Source: an uncultured Roseateles sp.
Lineage (GTDB): Bacteria; Pseudomonadota; Gammaproteobacteria; Burkholderiales; Burkholderiaceae_C
NCBI RefSeq assembly: GCF_963422335.1
Contig: NZ_OY729424.1
Coordinates: 496,001 to 560,000, forward strand
Length of the DNA stretch: 64,000 nt
Direction: 5' to 3'
Shown here: positions 43,002-52,408 of the stretch, one piece after another
Position numbering within the stretch: position 1 is the first letter of the stretch
Layout: each line of letters opens with the position of its first letter
Notes under the pieces: model-generated
The model's input: the letters and a program-made list of their open reading frames with translations, nothing else
What the model was told of the DNA's origin: nothing
Databases searched by the model: none
Translations under genes and position numbers: made by a program

Positions 43002-43859
43002 ATGAAAGCCCCCGCTTTCGATTATCTGAAACCCCGCTCGCTGGACGCGGTGTTCGAGCTGCTGGCCAGCCATGGCGACGAAGCCCGGCTGCTGGCCGGC
43101 GGCCAGACGCTGCTGGCGACCTTGAACATGCGGCTGTCCGAGCCGGCGCTGCTGATCGACATCACCGCGATCGAGGCGCTGAAAGGCATTTCCGTGCAAG
43201 GCCAGGTCTTGCGCATCGGCGCGCTGGTCACCCACAGCGAGATCGAGGCCTCGGCGCTGGTGGCGCAGCACGCACCGCTGCTGAGCCTGGCCGTGCCCCA
43301 CATCGCCCACCGGGCGATCCGCAATCTGGGCACCTGGGGCGGCTCGATCGCCTATGCCGACCCTGCCGCCGAATGGCCCTGCTGCCTGGCCGTGCTGGAC
43401 GGCGTGGTCGTGGCACGCAGCGCCCGGGGCGAACGGCGCATTGCCGCCAAGGACTTCTTTCTCGATCTGTACACCACGGCGCTGGCCGAGGGTGAAATCG
43501 TCACCGCCTGCGAGCTGCCGCTGGCTCAAGCTGCGGACCTGTTCCGCTTCGATGAGCTGGCCCGCCGCCATGGTGACTACGCCATCGTCGGCCTGGCCCT
43601 GGCCGCGCACAGCGTGCCCGGTGGCCTGAGCCAGCTGAAGCTCGCTTTTCTGGGCCTGGGCACGACACCGATACGCGCGCGGCGCACCGAGGCCCTGTTC
43701 GAGAGCACGCCGTTCACGACGATGCAGCTGGGCGCGCTGATGGACTCGCTGCTGGACGAGCTGCAGCCCCTGGCCGATCTGACGAACTCGGCCGCCACCA
43801 AGCGGCACCTGGCCGGCGTGCTGACCCGGCGCCTGCTGGCCAGCGCCCTGGCCGTCTGA
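43002..43859 (+). CDS. Molybdenum hydroxylase medium (FAD) subunit
   Basis: 285 residues. FAD-binding AGGQTLLATLNMRLSEP at about 32-48 and NLGTWGGSIAYADPAAEWP, with the CODH-type C-terminal domain. It passes electrons from the iron-sulfur subunit to the acceptor. Starts 12 bases after the coxG-like gene. Confidence 0.9.
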   Translation: MKAPAFDYLKPRSLDAVFELLASHGDEARLLAGGQTLLATLNMRLSEPALLIDITAIEALKGISVQGQVLRIGALVTHSEIEASALVAQHAPLLSLAVPHIAHRAIRNLGTWGGSIAYADPAAEWPCCLAVLDGVVVARSARGERRIAAKDFFLDLYTTALAEGEIVTACELPLAQAADLFRFDELARRHGDYAIVGLALAAHSVPGGLSQLKLAFLGLGTTPIRARRTEALFESTPFTTMQLGALMDSLLDELQPLADLTNSAATKRHLAGVLTRRLLASALAV

Positions 43860-43879
43860 ACGAACCGCGAGAAGCAATC

Positions 43880-44371
43880 ATGGACGACAAGCGAACCATC
43901 CATCTCAGCGTCAACGGCGAGAGCCGCCACTGCGCGGTGGCGCCGCGCCAGCACCTGGTGGACTTTCTGCGCGAGGACCTGGGCCTGACCGGCTCGCACC
44001 TGGGCTGCGAGCATGGCGTCTGCGGTGCCTGCACCGTCAAGCTGGACGGCCAGGTCGTGCGCGGCTGCCTGGTGCTGGCCGTGCAGGCCGACGGCCGGGC
44101 GGTCGAGACCGTCGAGGGGTTGACCGAGGGCGGCACGGTGCGCGATCTGCAGGACGCCTTCGTCGCCCGCAACGCGCTGCAATGCGGCTACTGCACCTCG
44201 GGCATGCTGATGGCCGCCGCCGAGCTGCTGGAGACCCAGCCCAACGCCACCCGCGAACAAGTGCGCGCCTGGATCTCCGGCAACTACTGCCGCTGCACCG
44301 GCTACCAGGCCATGGTCGATGCGATCTGCGACGTGCTGGCCAGCCGCCGTGCCGCAGGAGTGCCCGCATGA
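43880..44371 (+). CDS. Molybdenum hydroxylase small [2Fe-2S] subunit
   Basis: 163 residues. The ferredoxin-type cluster uses CEHGVCGACTV plus an upstream cysteine and the downstream VRGCLV cysteine. The all-alpha domain has CGYCTSGMLMAA and NYCRCTGYQ for the second cluster. All eight cysteines are present. Overlaps the large-subunit start by 4 bases. Confidence 0.95.
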   Translation: MDDKRTIHLSVNGESRHCAVAPRQHLVDFLREDLGLTGSHLGCEHGVCGACTVKLDGQVVRGCLVLAVQADGRAVETVEGLTEGGTVRDLQDAFVARNALQCGYCTSGMLMAAAELLETQPNATREQVRAWISGNYCRCTGYQAMVDAICDVLASRRAAGVPA

Positions 44372-46764
44372 ACGCCCCGGAAAAGCACCCACCCGAGCTG
44401 CGGCCCATCACCGACGATCCGCGCTACATCGGCGCAGCCGTCAGCCGGCCCGGCGCACGCCGCCTGGTCGAGGGACGCGGCACCTATGTCGATGACATCA
44501 AGCTGCCGCGCATGGCCCATGTCGTCTACTGGCGTTCGCCGGTGGCGCATTGCCGCATCGTCGCCATCCAGCGCGACTACGCCCGGCTGATGCCCGGCGT
44601 GCTGGCCATCTTCGACGGTGCCGATGTGGCGACGATCTGCAAGCCCTGGGTCGCCACCCTGGGCCATCTGGCCGGCATGAAGTCGGCGCCGCAATACCCG
44701 CTGGCGATGGAGCGCGCCTGCTGGCAGGGCGAGCCGGTGGTGGCGGTGGTGGCCGAGACCCGCGCCCAGGCCGAGGATGCGCTGCAATACCTGCAGGTCG
44801 AGTGGGAGGCACTGCCCGCCACCACCGAGATGGAAACGGCGCTGGCCGCTGGCACGCCCGTCATCCACCCCGAGCTGGGCGACAACCTCTGCTTCACGCG
44901 CAGCCTGGACACCGGCGGCGTGGACGCCGCCTTCGCCGCCGCCGACGTGGTGGCCGAGGCCACCTTCCACTTCGGCCGCCACACCGGCGTGACCCTGGAG
45001 CCGCGCTGCCAGATCGCCGACTGGAACCCCGGCGAGCAGCGCCTGACCGTCTACCACTCGCAGCAGGCGCCGCACATGATGCAGGACCTGTACGCCCGCC
45101 AGTTCGGTCTGGCCGAGTCGGCGGTGCGGGTGATCTGCAAGGACGTCGGCGGCTCCTTCGGCATCAAGGTCCATGCCTATCCGGACGATTTCGCCACGGT
45201 GGCCGTGGCCATGCTGCTGAAGCGCCCGATCAAGTTCGTCGCCGACCGGCTGGAATCCTTCACCAGCGACATCCACGCCCGCGAACACCGCATCCATGGC
45301 CGCATCGCCGCCAGCAAGGCCGGCGACATCCTGGCCTTCGAGATCGACGATCTGACCGGCATAGGCCCCTACTCGATGTTCCCGCGCACCAGCGCGATCG
45401 AGGGCAACCAGGTCGTCAACCTGACCGGCGGGCCCTACAGGCACCAGCAGTACCGGGCCAAGCTCGACGTGGTGTTCCTGAACAAGCCGCCGACCTGCCA
45501 GTACCGCGGCGTCGGCCACCCGATTGCCTGCGCGGTGACCGAGGGCCTGGTCGATCTGGCCGCCGCCCAGCTGGGCATGGATGCGCTGGCCTTCCGCCAG
45601 CGCAATGTCATTCCCGACGATGCCTACCCGACCGCCGGCGCCTCGGGCATCAAGCTCGAGGTGCTTTCACACGAAGAGTGCCTGCGCAAGATGGAGGCGC
45701 TGATCGATTACCCGGCGCTGCTGGCCGAGCAGGCGGCGCTGCGCGACAAGGGCGTCTACCGCGGCATCGGCTTTGCGGCCTTGATCGAGTTGACCAACCC
45801 CGGAGCGGCCTTCTACGGGGTCGGCGGCGCGCGCATTGCCGCGCAGGATGGCGCCACGATACGGCTGGAGCCCACCGGCGCGATCACCGTGCTGTGCAGC
45901 GTCGGCGAGCAGGGCCAGGGGGCCGAGGGCATCTTCGCGCAGATCGCGGCCGATGCCGTGGGCGTGGCGATGGATAAAGTCCGCGTCGTCACCGGCGACA
46001 CCGACGTCACCCCCTACGGCGGCGGCACCTGGGCCTCGCGTGGCGCGGGCATTGGCGGCGAGGCGGTGCTGCAGGCCGGCCTGGCGCTGCAGGCCAATAT
46101 CGTCAAGGTCGCGGCCGTGATACTGAACCGCGAGGTCGGCGAACTGGCCGTGCGGCGCGACGAGATCATCGAACAGGCGACCGGCGCCGCACTGCTGCCG
46201 CTGGCCGAGCTGGGCCGCGTCGCCTACTTCAGGCCCGACACCCTGCCGCCCGGCTTCACGCCCGAGCTGATGGTGACGCGCCACTACGCCCAGCGCGACT
46301 ACCCCTTCATCTTCACCAACGGCGTGCAGGTGTCCTACGTCGAGGTCGACATCGAGACCGGCTTCGTCAAGCTGTTGAAACATTGGGCAGTGGAGGACTG
46401 CGGCCGCGTCATCAACCCGATGCTGGTCGACGAGCAGATGCGCGGCGCCATCGTCCAGGGCATAGGCGGGGCGCTGTTCGAGGAGTGCCTGTACGACGCC
46501 AGCGGCCAGCTGCTCAACGGCAGCATGGCCGACTACCTGGTGCCGATGTCCGGCGAGATGCCCGACATCGTCGTCGCCCACGTGCAAACGCCCACCGCCA
46601 GCTCCAAGCTCGGCGCCAAGGGCGCCGGCGAAGCCGGCACGGCCGGTGCACCGGCGGCGGTGATGAATGCGATCAACAACGCCTTGCAGCCTTTCAAGAC
46701 CGCGGTGTTCTCGCAGCCGTTCACGCCGGAGAAGATTCTGCGGGCGCTGGGCAAGGTGACCTGA
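44368..46764 (+). CDS. Molybdenum hydroxylase large subunit (not a CO dehydrogenase)
   Basis: 798 residues starting MNAPEKHPPELRPITDDPRY. Molybdopterin cytosine dinucleotide enzyme of the xanthine oxidase family. GVTLEPRCQIADW, GGSFGIKVHAYPDD, the active-site loop TCQYRGVGHPIAC and the catalytic glutamate in AKGAGEAGTAGAP (Glu755) are visible. The active-site loop lacks the CSFR selenium/copper-cysteine motif of true CO dehydrogenase, so CO is not the substrate. With the DHPH-like monooxygenase and importer, hydroxylation of an N-heteroaromatic ring (pyridine, purine or quinoline type) is the best inference. Confidence 0.9.
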   Translation: MNAPEKHPPELRPITDDPRYIGAAVSRPGARRLVEGRGTYVDDIKLPRMAHVVYWRSPVAHCRIVAIQRDYARLMPGVLAIFDGADVATICKPWVATLGHLAGMKSAPQYPLAMERACWQGEPVVAVVAETRAQAEDALQYLQVEWEALPATTEMETALAAGTPVIHPELGDNLCFTRSLDTGGVDAAFAAADVVAEATFHFGRHTGVTLEPRCQIADWNPGEQRLTVYHSQQAPHMMQDLYARQFGLAESAVRVICKDVGGSFGIKVHAYPDDFATVAVAMLLKRPIKFVADRLESFTSDIHAREHRIHGRIAASKAGDILAFEIDDLTGIGPYSMFPRTSAIEGNQVVNLTGGPYRHQQYRAKLDVVFLNKPPTCQYRGVGHPIACAVTEGLVDLAAAQLGMDALAFRQRNVIPDDAYPTAGASGIKLEVLSHEECLRKMEALIDYPALLAEQAALRDKGVYRGIGFAALIELTNPGAAFYGVGGARIAAQDGATIRLEPTGAITVLCSVGEQGQGAEGIFAQIAADAVGVAMDKVRVVTGDTDVTPYGGGTWASRGAGIGGEAVLQAGLALQANIVKVAAVILNREVGELAVRRDEIIEQATGAALLPLAELGRVAYFRPDTLPPGFTPELMVTRHYAQRDYPFIFTNGVQVSYVEVDIETGFVKLLKHWAVEDCGRVINPMLVDEQMRGAIVQGIGGALFEECLYDASGQLLNGSMADYLVPMSGEMPDIVVAHVQTPTASSKLGAKGAGEAGTAGAPAAVMNAINNALQPFKTAVFSQPFTPEKILRALGKVT

Positions 46765-46911
46765 GGGGCGGACGGCATCGAGCGGCACAGGGCTGCAGCG
46801 GCGCCGGCCCAGCGGCGATACTCTCCCCACCGGCATTCCGGTGTGGAGGGCAGTTCCGATGGGCGTGGCCAGCAACTTCTTCGCGACTCGATCAGCAGGC
46901 TTGGGGCCGGC

Positions 46912-48135
46912 ATGACCGAGCCCGAACGCGTCCTGAACTGGCGGGGGCCGCCCGAGCCGCTGGCCGCCGAGTCGGCCCTGCACCGCCTCGATCCGGCGCT
47001 GCTGGCGCTGACCCTGGAGCACATCAGCACCCGCGTGGCGGTGATCAACCGAGAGTACCGCTACACCTATCTGAACCGCGAGGCGCTGAAGTTCATGGGC
47101 CTGCCGGCCGGGCAGGTGGTCGGCAAACACATGTCCGAGGTGCTGGATGCGGCGCTGTACCAGAGCTTCGTGCCGCTGCTGGAGCGCGTGTTCGGCGGCG
47201 AGACCCTGCATATCGAGGGCTGGGTCGACTACCAGCGACAGGGCCGGCGCTTTCGCGAGCAGACGTTGTTCCCGTTCACCGCCGCTGATGGCAGCATTCC
47301 GGCCGTCATCGTCTGCGGGCTGGACCATACCGAGCAGCGCCTGAACGAGCAGCTGTGGCAGACCAGCGAGGCGCTGAAGTCGGAGCAGATCGCCCGCCAG
47401 CGCGATGCGCTGCGCCAGAGCGAGAAGCTCAGTGCCATGGGCAGCCTGCTGGCCGGCGTGGCGCACGAGCTGAACAACCCGCTGGCCATCGTGATGGGCC
47501 GCGCCAGCCTGCTCGAGGAGCGGCTGCAGGACCGGGGCGCCGATGCCCAGACCTGCGCCGACCTGCAGCGCATCCGCGAGGCCGCCGAGCGCTGCGGCCG
47601 CATCGTCCGCACCTTTCTGAACATGGCGCGCAGCCGCCCGACCCAGCGCAGCACCGTGCATCTGCATGAGCTGGTGCAGGCCGCGGCCGACATGCTGGCC
47701 TACAGCTACCGCAGCCACGGCATCAACCTGGATCTGGCCCTGGCGCCCGACCTGCCCAGCCTGCAGGCCGACGGTGACCAGCTCGGTCAGGTGGTGCTGA
47801 ACCTGATGGTCAATGCCCAGCAGGCCTTGACCGCCCACGAGGGCGAACGCCGCGTGCGGGTCAGCACCGGCCTGCGGCCCGCGGTCGATGAAGAGACGCC
47901 GGCCCAGCTCTGGCTGCGCATCGCCGACACCGGTCCCGGCATAGCCGCCGCCGCCCGCGCCAAGCTGTTCGAGCCCTTCTTCACCACCAAGGCCGAAGGC
48001 AACGGCACCGGCCTGGGCCTGTCGCTGTCGCGCTCGCTGGCCCGCGAGCATGGCGGCGAGCTGGCGCTGGAGCCCGCCGATCTGGCCGGCGGCGCCTCGT
48101 TTGTGCTGACGCTGCCCTTGCCGCCGCGGCAATGA
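46912..48135 (+). CDS. Soluble PAS-domain histidine kinase
   Basis: 407 residues starting MTEPERVLNWRGPPEPLAA (a GTG 69 bases upstream is possible). No membrane helix. One PAS domain (residues about 35-145) with NREYRYTYLNREALKFMGLP and RFREQTLFPFTAADG. Then comes the H box MGSLLAGVAHELNNPLAIVMG, N box LNLMVNAQQAL, G1 DTGPGI and G2 GTGLGLSLS. No cognate response regulator lies nearby. It follows coxL by 147 bases with no promoter-like feature recognised in that gap; it could sense aromatic substrates or redox state. Confidence 0.85.
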   Translation: MTEPERVLNWRGPPEPLAAESALHRLDPALLALTLEHISTRVAVINREYRYTYLNREALKFMGLPAGQVVGKHMSEVLDAALYQSFVPLLERVFGGETLHIEGWVDYQRQGRRFREQTLFPFTAADGSIPAVIVCGLDHTEQRLNEQLWQTSEALKSEQIARQRDALRQSEKLSAMGSLLAGVAHELNNPLAIVMGRASLLEERLQDRGADAQTCADLQRIREAAERCGRIVRTFLNMARSRPTQRSTVHLHELVQAAADMLAYSYRSHGINLDLALAPDLPSLQADGDQLGQVVLNLMVNAQQALTAHEGERRVRVSTGLRPAVDEETPAQLWLRIADTGPGIAAAARAKLFEPFFTTKAEGNGTGLGLSLSRSLAREHGGELALEPADLAGGASFVLTLPLPPRQ

Positions 48136-48157
48136 CGGCGGCCCGCCGCCCTCCCGC

Positions 48158-50188
48158 TCAGTCGTGAACTTCTGCGTGGCTGGCATCGGTGGCCGGCAGC
48201 ACGCGCGGAAACTCGATCTCGTAGCGCAGCAGCGGGCCTTCCGTCAGGCAGCGCAACTCGCCTTGAAGCATGGCGTCCACCAGGTGGCGCACGACCTGCT
48301 GTTGCAGGGTCAGGCTGGGGCTTGCGGCATGGGGCAGGATCAGGCTCAGCAAGGCCTGATCGCCCTGGCGGCTCAGCTCCAGCCTCACCTCGGCGCCCCG
48401 CTGCAGGCTGTTGGCGCTGACCGGCAGCAGGTTCTCGAGCAGTTGGTTGAGCACCTCCTCCAGGGTGGCTGCGCGGCCCTCGCAGGGCAGGCTTGCCGGC
48501 AGCTGCAGGCTCAGCCGCACGCCCTGAGCCTGCAGCCGCGAGGCATAGGCGCGCAGGCACTTGCGCAGCAGCTGGGCCAGGTCCTGCATCCGCGCATCGC
48601 TCGCGTCCTGCGGTGCCGCCAGACCGGCCACCGCCTTGAAGCGGTCGCTCAACTCGGCACTGCGGTCCAGCTCGGCCTCCAGCGTCGCACAGTCCTGACC
48701 CAGGGCCTGCACCGCGCCCTGCAGCGACGAGCGTGAAGCGCGTTCGGCATGCAACTGCTCGCGCAGGGCCTGCGCCTGCCGCTGCAGCCCGAGCACGGCC
48801 TGCCGGGCGCCTTGCGCAGGCTGGGCCAGCGCCTCGGCCAGGCTGCGCATCAGTTGCCCCAGCGAGGCGATCTTCTCCTGCCGCAGGTAGCGCTCGACCG
48901 CGTCACCGAGCTCGGCGCTGCGCTGCTCGATCAGGTCCTCCAACCGCTCATGGGCCTGGTGCAACTCGGCCTCGGCGCGGTGGCGCTGAGCCATCTCGCG
49001 GTCCAGCTGCAGTATCAGTTCGGCCAGCGCCTCGTTGCGCTGGGCCAGCGCCTGGCCCAGTGCCGCGCCGCGCCGGCCCAGCACCTCGTTCTTGGCCTGC
49101 AGGCGGGCCATGCGCTGCTGCTCATCCAGGTCATTGAAAAACCATTCGCTGTGCTCGATGCGGCGCCGGCGCTCCAGATCATGCAGCCGCTTGGCCGCGG
49201 CGAGGGCGATGTCGGGGCGGCCGCAGGCCTCGGCCACATGCCAGAGCTGCAGCGCCAGCGCACGCAACTCGCTCTGGCTGGCCTGCGGCTGCCCGGCAAG
49301 ATCGGCCAGCGCCTGCTGCAGCAGATCCAGCGCCAGCGCGCCATCGCCCTGCATGGCCTTCACCAGGGCCTCGGGCGTGCGGCCATGCTGCAGCACCACC
49401 TCGGGCAGGGCATGGTCACGGCGCAGCGCCTGCATGGCCTGCCAATGGGCCATCGCCGGCCCATGCTGGCCGGCGCGGTACTTCCACTTCAGCAGACTGG
49501 CATGGGCGGCGAATTCGATCTGCGGGTGCTCACCGCCCTGCACCAGCTGCAGCCCGCGCTCGGCACTGGCAATCGCCCTCGCGCAGGCGCCGTCCAGCCG
49601 CCCCTCCAGCGCGGCATAGGCGCTGGCGATATGGGCCAGCACGATGAACTGGCTGGTGGCGTCGGGCGCCTGCGGCAGCTGCAGGCGCTCGGCCAGCTGC
49701 TCCTCGCCGACCTGGATCAGCTCGGCATAGCGCTCGGCATGGAACAGCAGGGTGCAGAAGAAGGGCAGCATGAATTGCGCGTCGGCATGGTGCTGCTGCT
49801 GCTCGAACAGCTGTTGCGCGCGGCGCGCCTGCTGCAGCGCACTGCCGTAGCGGCGCTGCCGGCGCATCACCACCGCCTGGGTCAGCAGCGCGGCGGCCTC
49901 GGCCGCGGCATCGCCGTCGCGCTCGGCCCAGGTCAGCAGATCGCTGGCCCGCAGCAGCAGCTCGGGGCCCGGCGCATCGACCGCGCGCAGATGCAGCTCG
50001 CAGATCGCCAGCCGCTGCAGCCAATAGCCGTCGCCCTGTGCCTGCGCGCGCAGGGTCGCCGCCAGCTGCTCGGCGCCGGCCAGCTGCAGCGCGGCGATGC
50101 TGGCACGCATGCGGCGCAGGCCGTTGCTGAGGTCTGCCTGCTGCCCGACCGGCAGCGCCGACAAGGCCGAGCTCGGGTCAGCGGCCAT
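48158..50188 (-). CDS. TPR pseudo-histidine kinase
   Basis: 676 residues starting MAADPSSALSALPVGQQ. The N-terminal half is a helical TPR-like array (to about 345), then a coiled coil (355-440) and a kinase-like end. In the dimerisation helix the usual AHELNTP reads AEALAQP, so the phospho-acceptor His is replaced by Glu452. The C-terminal ATPase-like part keeps a weak N-box (NQLLENLLPVSANSL) but I find no G1 or G2 glycine box. It is a diverged copy of the kinase encoded just upstream and overlaps it by 11 bases. Probably a regulatory partner rather than an enzyme. Confidence 0.75.
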   Translation of the reverse strand: MAADPSSALSALPVGQQADLSNGLRRMRASIAALQLAGAEQLAATLRAQAQGDGYWLQRLAICELHLRAVDAPGPELLLRASDLLTWAERDGDAAAEAAALLTQAVVMRRQRRYGSALQQARRAQQLFEQQQHHADAQFMLPFFCTLLFHAERYAELIQVGEEQLAERLQLPQAPDATSQFIVLAHIASAYAALEGRLDGACARAIASAERGLQLVQGGEHPQIEFAAHASLLKWKYRAGQHGPAMAHWQAMQALRRDHALPEVVLQHGRTPEALVKAMQGDGALALDLLQQALADLAGQPQASQSELRALALQLWHVAEACGRPDIALAAAKRLHDLERRRRIEHSEWFFNDLDEQQRMARLQAKNEVLGRRGAALGQALAQRNEALAELILQLDREMAQRHRAEAELHQAHERLEDLIEQRSAELGDAVERYLRQEKIASLGQLMRSLAEALAQPAQGARQAVLGLQRQAQALREQLHAERASRSSLQGAVQALGQDCATLEAELDRSAELSDRFKAVAGLAAPQDASDARMQDLAQLLRKCLRAYASRLQAQGVRLSLQLPASLPCEGRAATLEEVLNQLLENLLPVSANSLQRGAEVRLELSRQGDQALLSLILPHAASPSLTLQQQVVRHLVDAMLQGELRCLTEGPLLRYEIEFPRVLPATDASHAEVHD

Positions 50189-52313
50189 CGGCGAGCGCCT
50201 CGTCGGGGGCGGTGGCATGGCGCGGAAAGCGCAGCACGAAGCGAGCACCGCCGCCCTCACCGGCCTGCAGGCCAAGCTCACCGCCCAGCCGCTGCCGCGC
50301 CAGCTGATGGGCCAGATGCAGGCCCAGGCCCGAACCGCCCTGACCGAAGCGGGTGGTGAAGAAGGGCTCGAAAACGCGCTCGCGATGCGCGGCGACCAGG
50401 CCGCAGCCATCGTCGGCGACGCTGAGCTCGAGCTGCTGCGCCCGCTCGAGCAGCTCCAACCTGACATGGCCACCCGGCCGCTCGTGCAAGCCATGGCGCA
50501 GGGCATTGTCCAGCAACGTGGCCAGCACCTGGGCGAAGGCCTGGGCGTCGCCGCTGCAGGCGCAGGTGGCCGGCGCCTCAAGGCTCAGCGTGGCCTCCAT
50601 CTGCAGGGCCAGGTCTTGATGCTCCTGCAGCACGCGGGCGGCCCAGAGGCTGGCGTCGAAGTGCTGCACCGAAGGTCGCTGTGCCTCGTCCGCTTCGCCC
50701 TGCAGCTTGTCGGCCAGCTGCTGCAGGCGCTGCAGGGCTTGCAGCAGCAGAGCGACGCCGCCCTCGGACTCCTGCACCAGCGCCAGCAGATGCTCCCGCC
50801 GCAGGCTGCCGCTGTCGATCTGCTGCAGCAGCCGGGCCGCCCGGTCATGCAATGACGAGGCCACCAGGCGGGCATTGCCTATCGGGGTGTTCAACTCATG
50901 GGCCAGGCCGGCGCCGAGATTGCCGAGGGCGGCGAGCTTCTCCTGGCGCGCCAGCATGCGCCGCGCCTCGTGCAGGCTCTGCGCCCGCGCCTGGGCCTTG
51001 CGCTCGAGTTCGTCATGGGTGCTTTGCAAGGCCGCCTCGGTGGCGCGCCGCAGCTCGACTTCGGATTGAAGATGGGCCAGCGCCGCGGTCAGCTCCTGGT
51101 TGCGCTGGGCCAGCGCGCGCTCCAGGCCGTCGCCATGGCTCAGCAAGGCCTCGTGCTCGGCGTCGATTCGGGCCTGCCGGCTGAGGATGGAGAAGTCGCT
51201 GACCAACTGGCGGATGTGCTCCTCGGCCAGTTCCTGATCAAAGGCGTGCAGCCGGTGCGAGGCGGCCAGCGCCACGTCCAGCCGGCCGGCCTGCTCGGCC
51301 AGGCGCACCCGGGTCGCAGCGATGTTGTTGCGCAAGCGCATCAGCATCTTGTCGGTGATGCGGTCCGCGGTCTGCTCCAGGGCCGCGAACGCCTCGTCAT
51401 GCCGGCCCTCATGGAAGGCACAGATGGCCTGCACATAGCGCTGGGCGATCGGGTACTGCTCGCGCAGGCTTTGAAGCCGGATATTGCCGCGCCGCTTGAT
51501 CAGCTCGCCGACGGTGGCCAGGTGCTGGCGCGCCGCCTCGACCTGGCCCAGCAATGCCACATTGGTGGCCAGATTCAGCCGTGTCAGGCACTGGGCGTAG
51601 AGCTCGCCGCCAGCCTCGGCCAGCGCGAGCGCACGCTGGTTCAGCGCAATGCAGCGCTCGCGGTAGCCGGGACTGTCCCCGCTCTCCAGCAGGTAGTAGT
51701 AGCCGGAGGCGGTGTTGCTCAGCACATTGAGCAGGTCCTCCAGATGCAGCGCCGTCTCCTGCAGCAGCAGGGCCTCGCCCAGCTCGACCAGCTGGCCATA
51801 CATGCCGGCCGCGAAGTAGACGCGCAGCCGGTGGGTCTGCGTGCTCAGCAGCGCACCGGTATCACCCAGCTCCGTGTACAGGGCCTCGGCCCGGGCAATG
51901 CAGCGCAGCGCATCCGGGATCAGGCCGGTGTTGCGGTAGCCCACCGACTCGGTCAGCCGGCACTCGGCCTCGGCGCGCAGCCGCGGCGCCGGGTCGGTGC
52001 CGGCCGGCGCCTCCAGGCCGGCAAGCGCGTCGGCCTCGCGGCCAAGTTGCTGAACCTGGGGGAGCAGCTCGCGCGCCGCCTTCATGCTCGCCGACAAGCG
52101 CAGATGCAGCTCCAGCGCACGAAAACGCAGCTGGGCCTGCAGCGGCGCATCGACAGCGGGCCGCAGCGCCGGGACCCGCGCCCAGGCATCGGCCTGCTGG
52201 CCGCGGGCAATCAATCGGGCCCACTGGCGCAGCGCCGCTTCACCATCCTCGACCGCCCCCTCCGCAAGAGAGGGCGCCTGCCGCCTGTGCCGTTGCGAAG
52301 GGACTTTCTTCAC
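50178..52313 (-). CDS. TPR-domain cytoplasmic histidine kinase
   Basis: 711 residues. Residues about 20-380 form helical TPR-type repeats (QTHRLRVYFAAGMYGQLVELGEALLL, LNLATNVALLGQVEAARQHL). A coiled coil follows (395-455). H box LGAGLAHELNTPIGN puts the acceptor at His472. N box VLATLLDNALRHG, G1 DDGCGLV and G2 GGSGLGLHLAHQ are all present, so it should be active. No membrane segment or signal peptide. No response regulator is in this gene group. It lies 95 bases after the protease/lipase gene, and the gap holds nothing obvious. Confidence 0.82.
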   Translation of the reverse strand: MKKVPSQRHRRQAPSLAEGAVEDGEAALRQWARLIARGQQADAWARVPALRPAVDAPLQAQLRFRALELHLRLSASMKAARELLPQVQQLGREADALAGLEAPAGTDPAPRLRAEAECRLTESVGYRNTGLIPDALRCIARAEALYTELGDTGALLSTQTHRLRVYFAAGMYGQLVELGEALLLQETALHLEDLLNVLSNTASGYYYLLESGDSPGYRERCIALNQRALALAEAGGELYAQCLTRLNLATNVALLGQVEAARQHLATVGELIKRRGNIRLQSLREQYPIAQRYVQAICAFHEGRHDEAFAALEQTADRITDKMLMRLRNNIAATRVRLAEQAGRLDVALAASHRLHAFDQELAEEHIRQLVSDFSILSRQARIDAEHEALLSHGDGLERALAQRNQELTAALAHLQSEVELRRATEAALQSTHDELERKAQARAQSLHEARRMLARQEKLAALGNLGAGLAHELNTPIGNARLVASSLHDRAARLLQQIDSGSLRREHLLALVQESEGGVALLLQALQRLQQLADKLQGEADEAQRPSVQHFDASLWAARVLQEHQDLALQMEATLSLEAPATCACSGDAQAFAQVLATLLDNALRHGLHERPGGHVRLELLERAQQLELSVADDGCGLVAAHRERVFEPFFTTRFGQGGSGLGLHLAHQLARQRLGGELGLQAGEGGGARFVLRFPRHATAPDEALADGR

Positions 52314-52408
52314 CGCATCCCCGCGTTCAATTGATAAAACTGAACAGGCATTACATCACGTCAGGCCCCCGGGCTGCACCCTTGATCGGGTGGCTTGGCA
52401 AGCAAGCA

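Noticed and set aside
44368..46764. Carbon monoxide dehydrogenase large subunit
   Set aside because: The active-site CSFR cysteine motif is missing; the loop reads QYRGVGHP, so CO oxidation is not supported.
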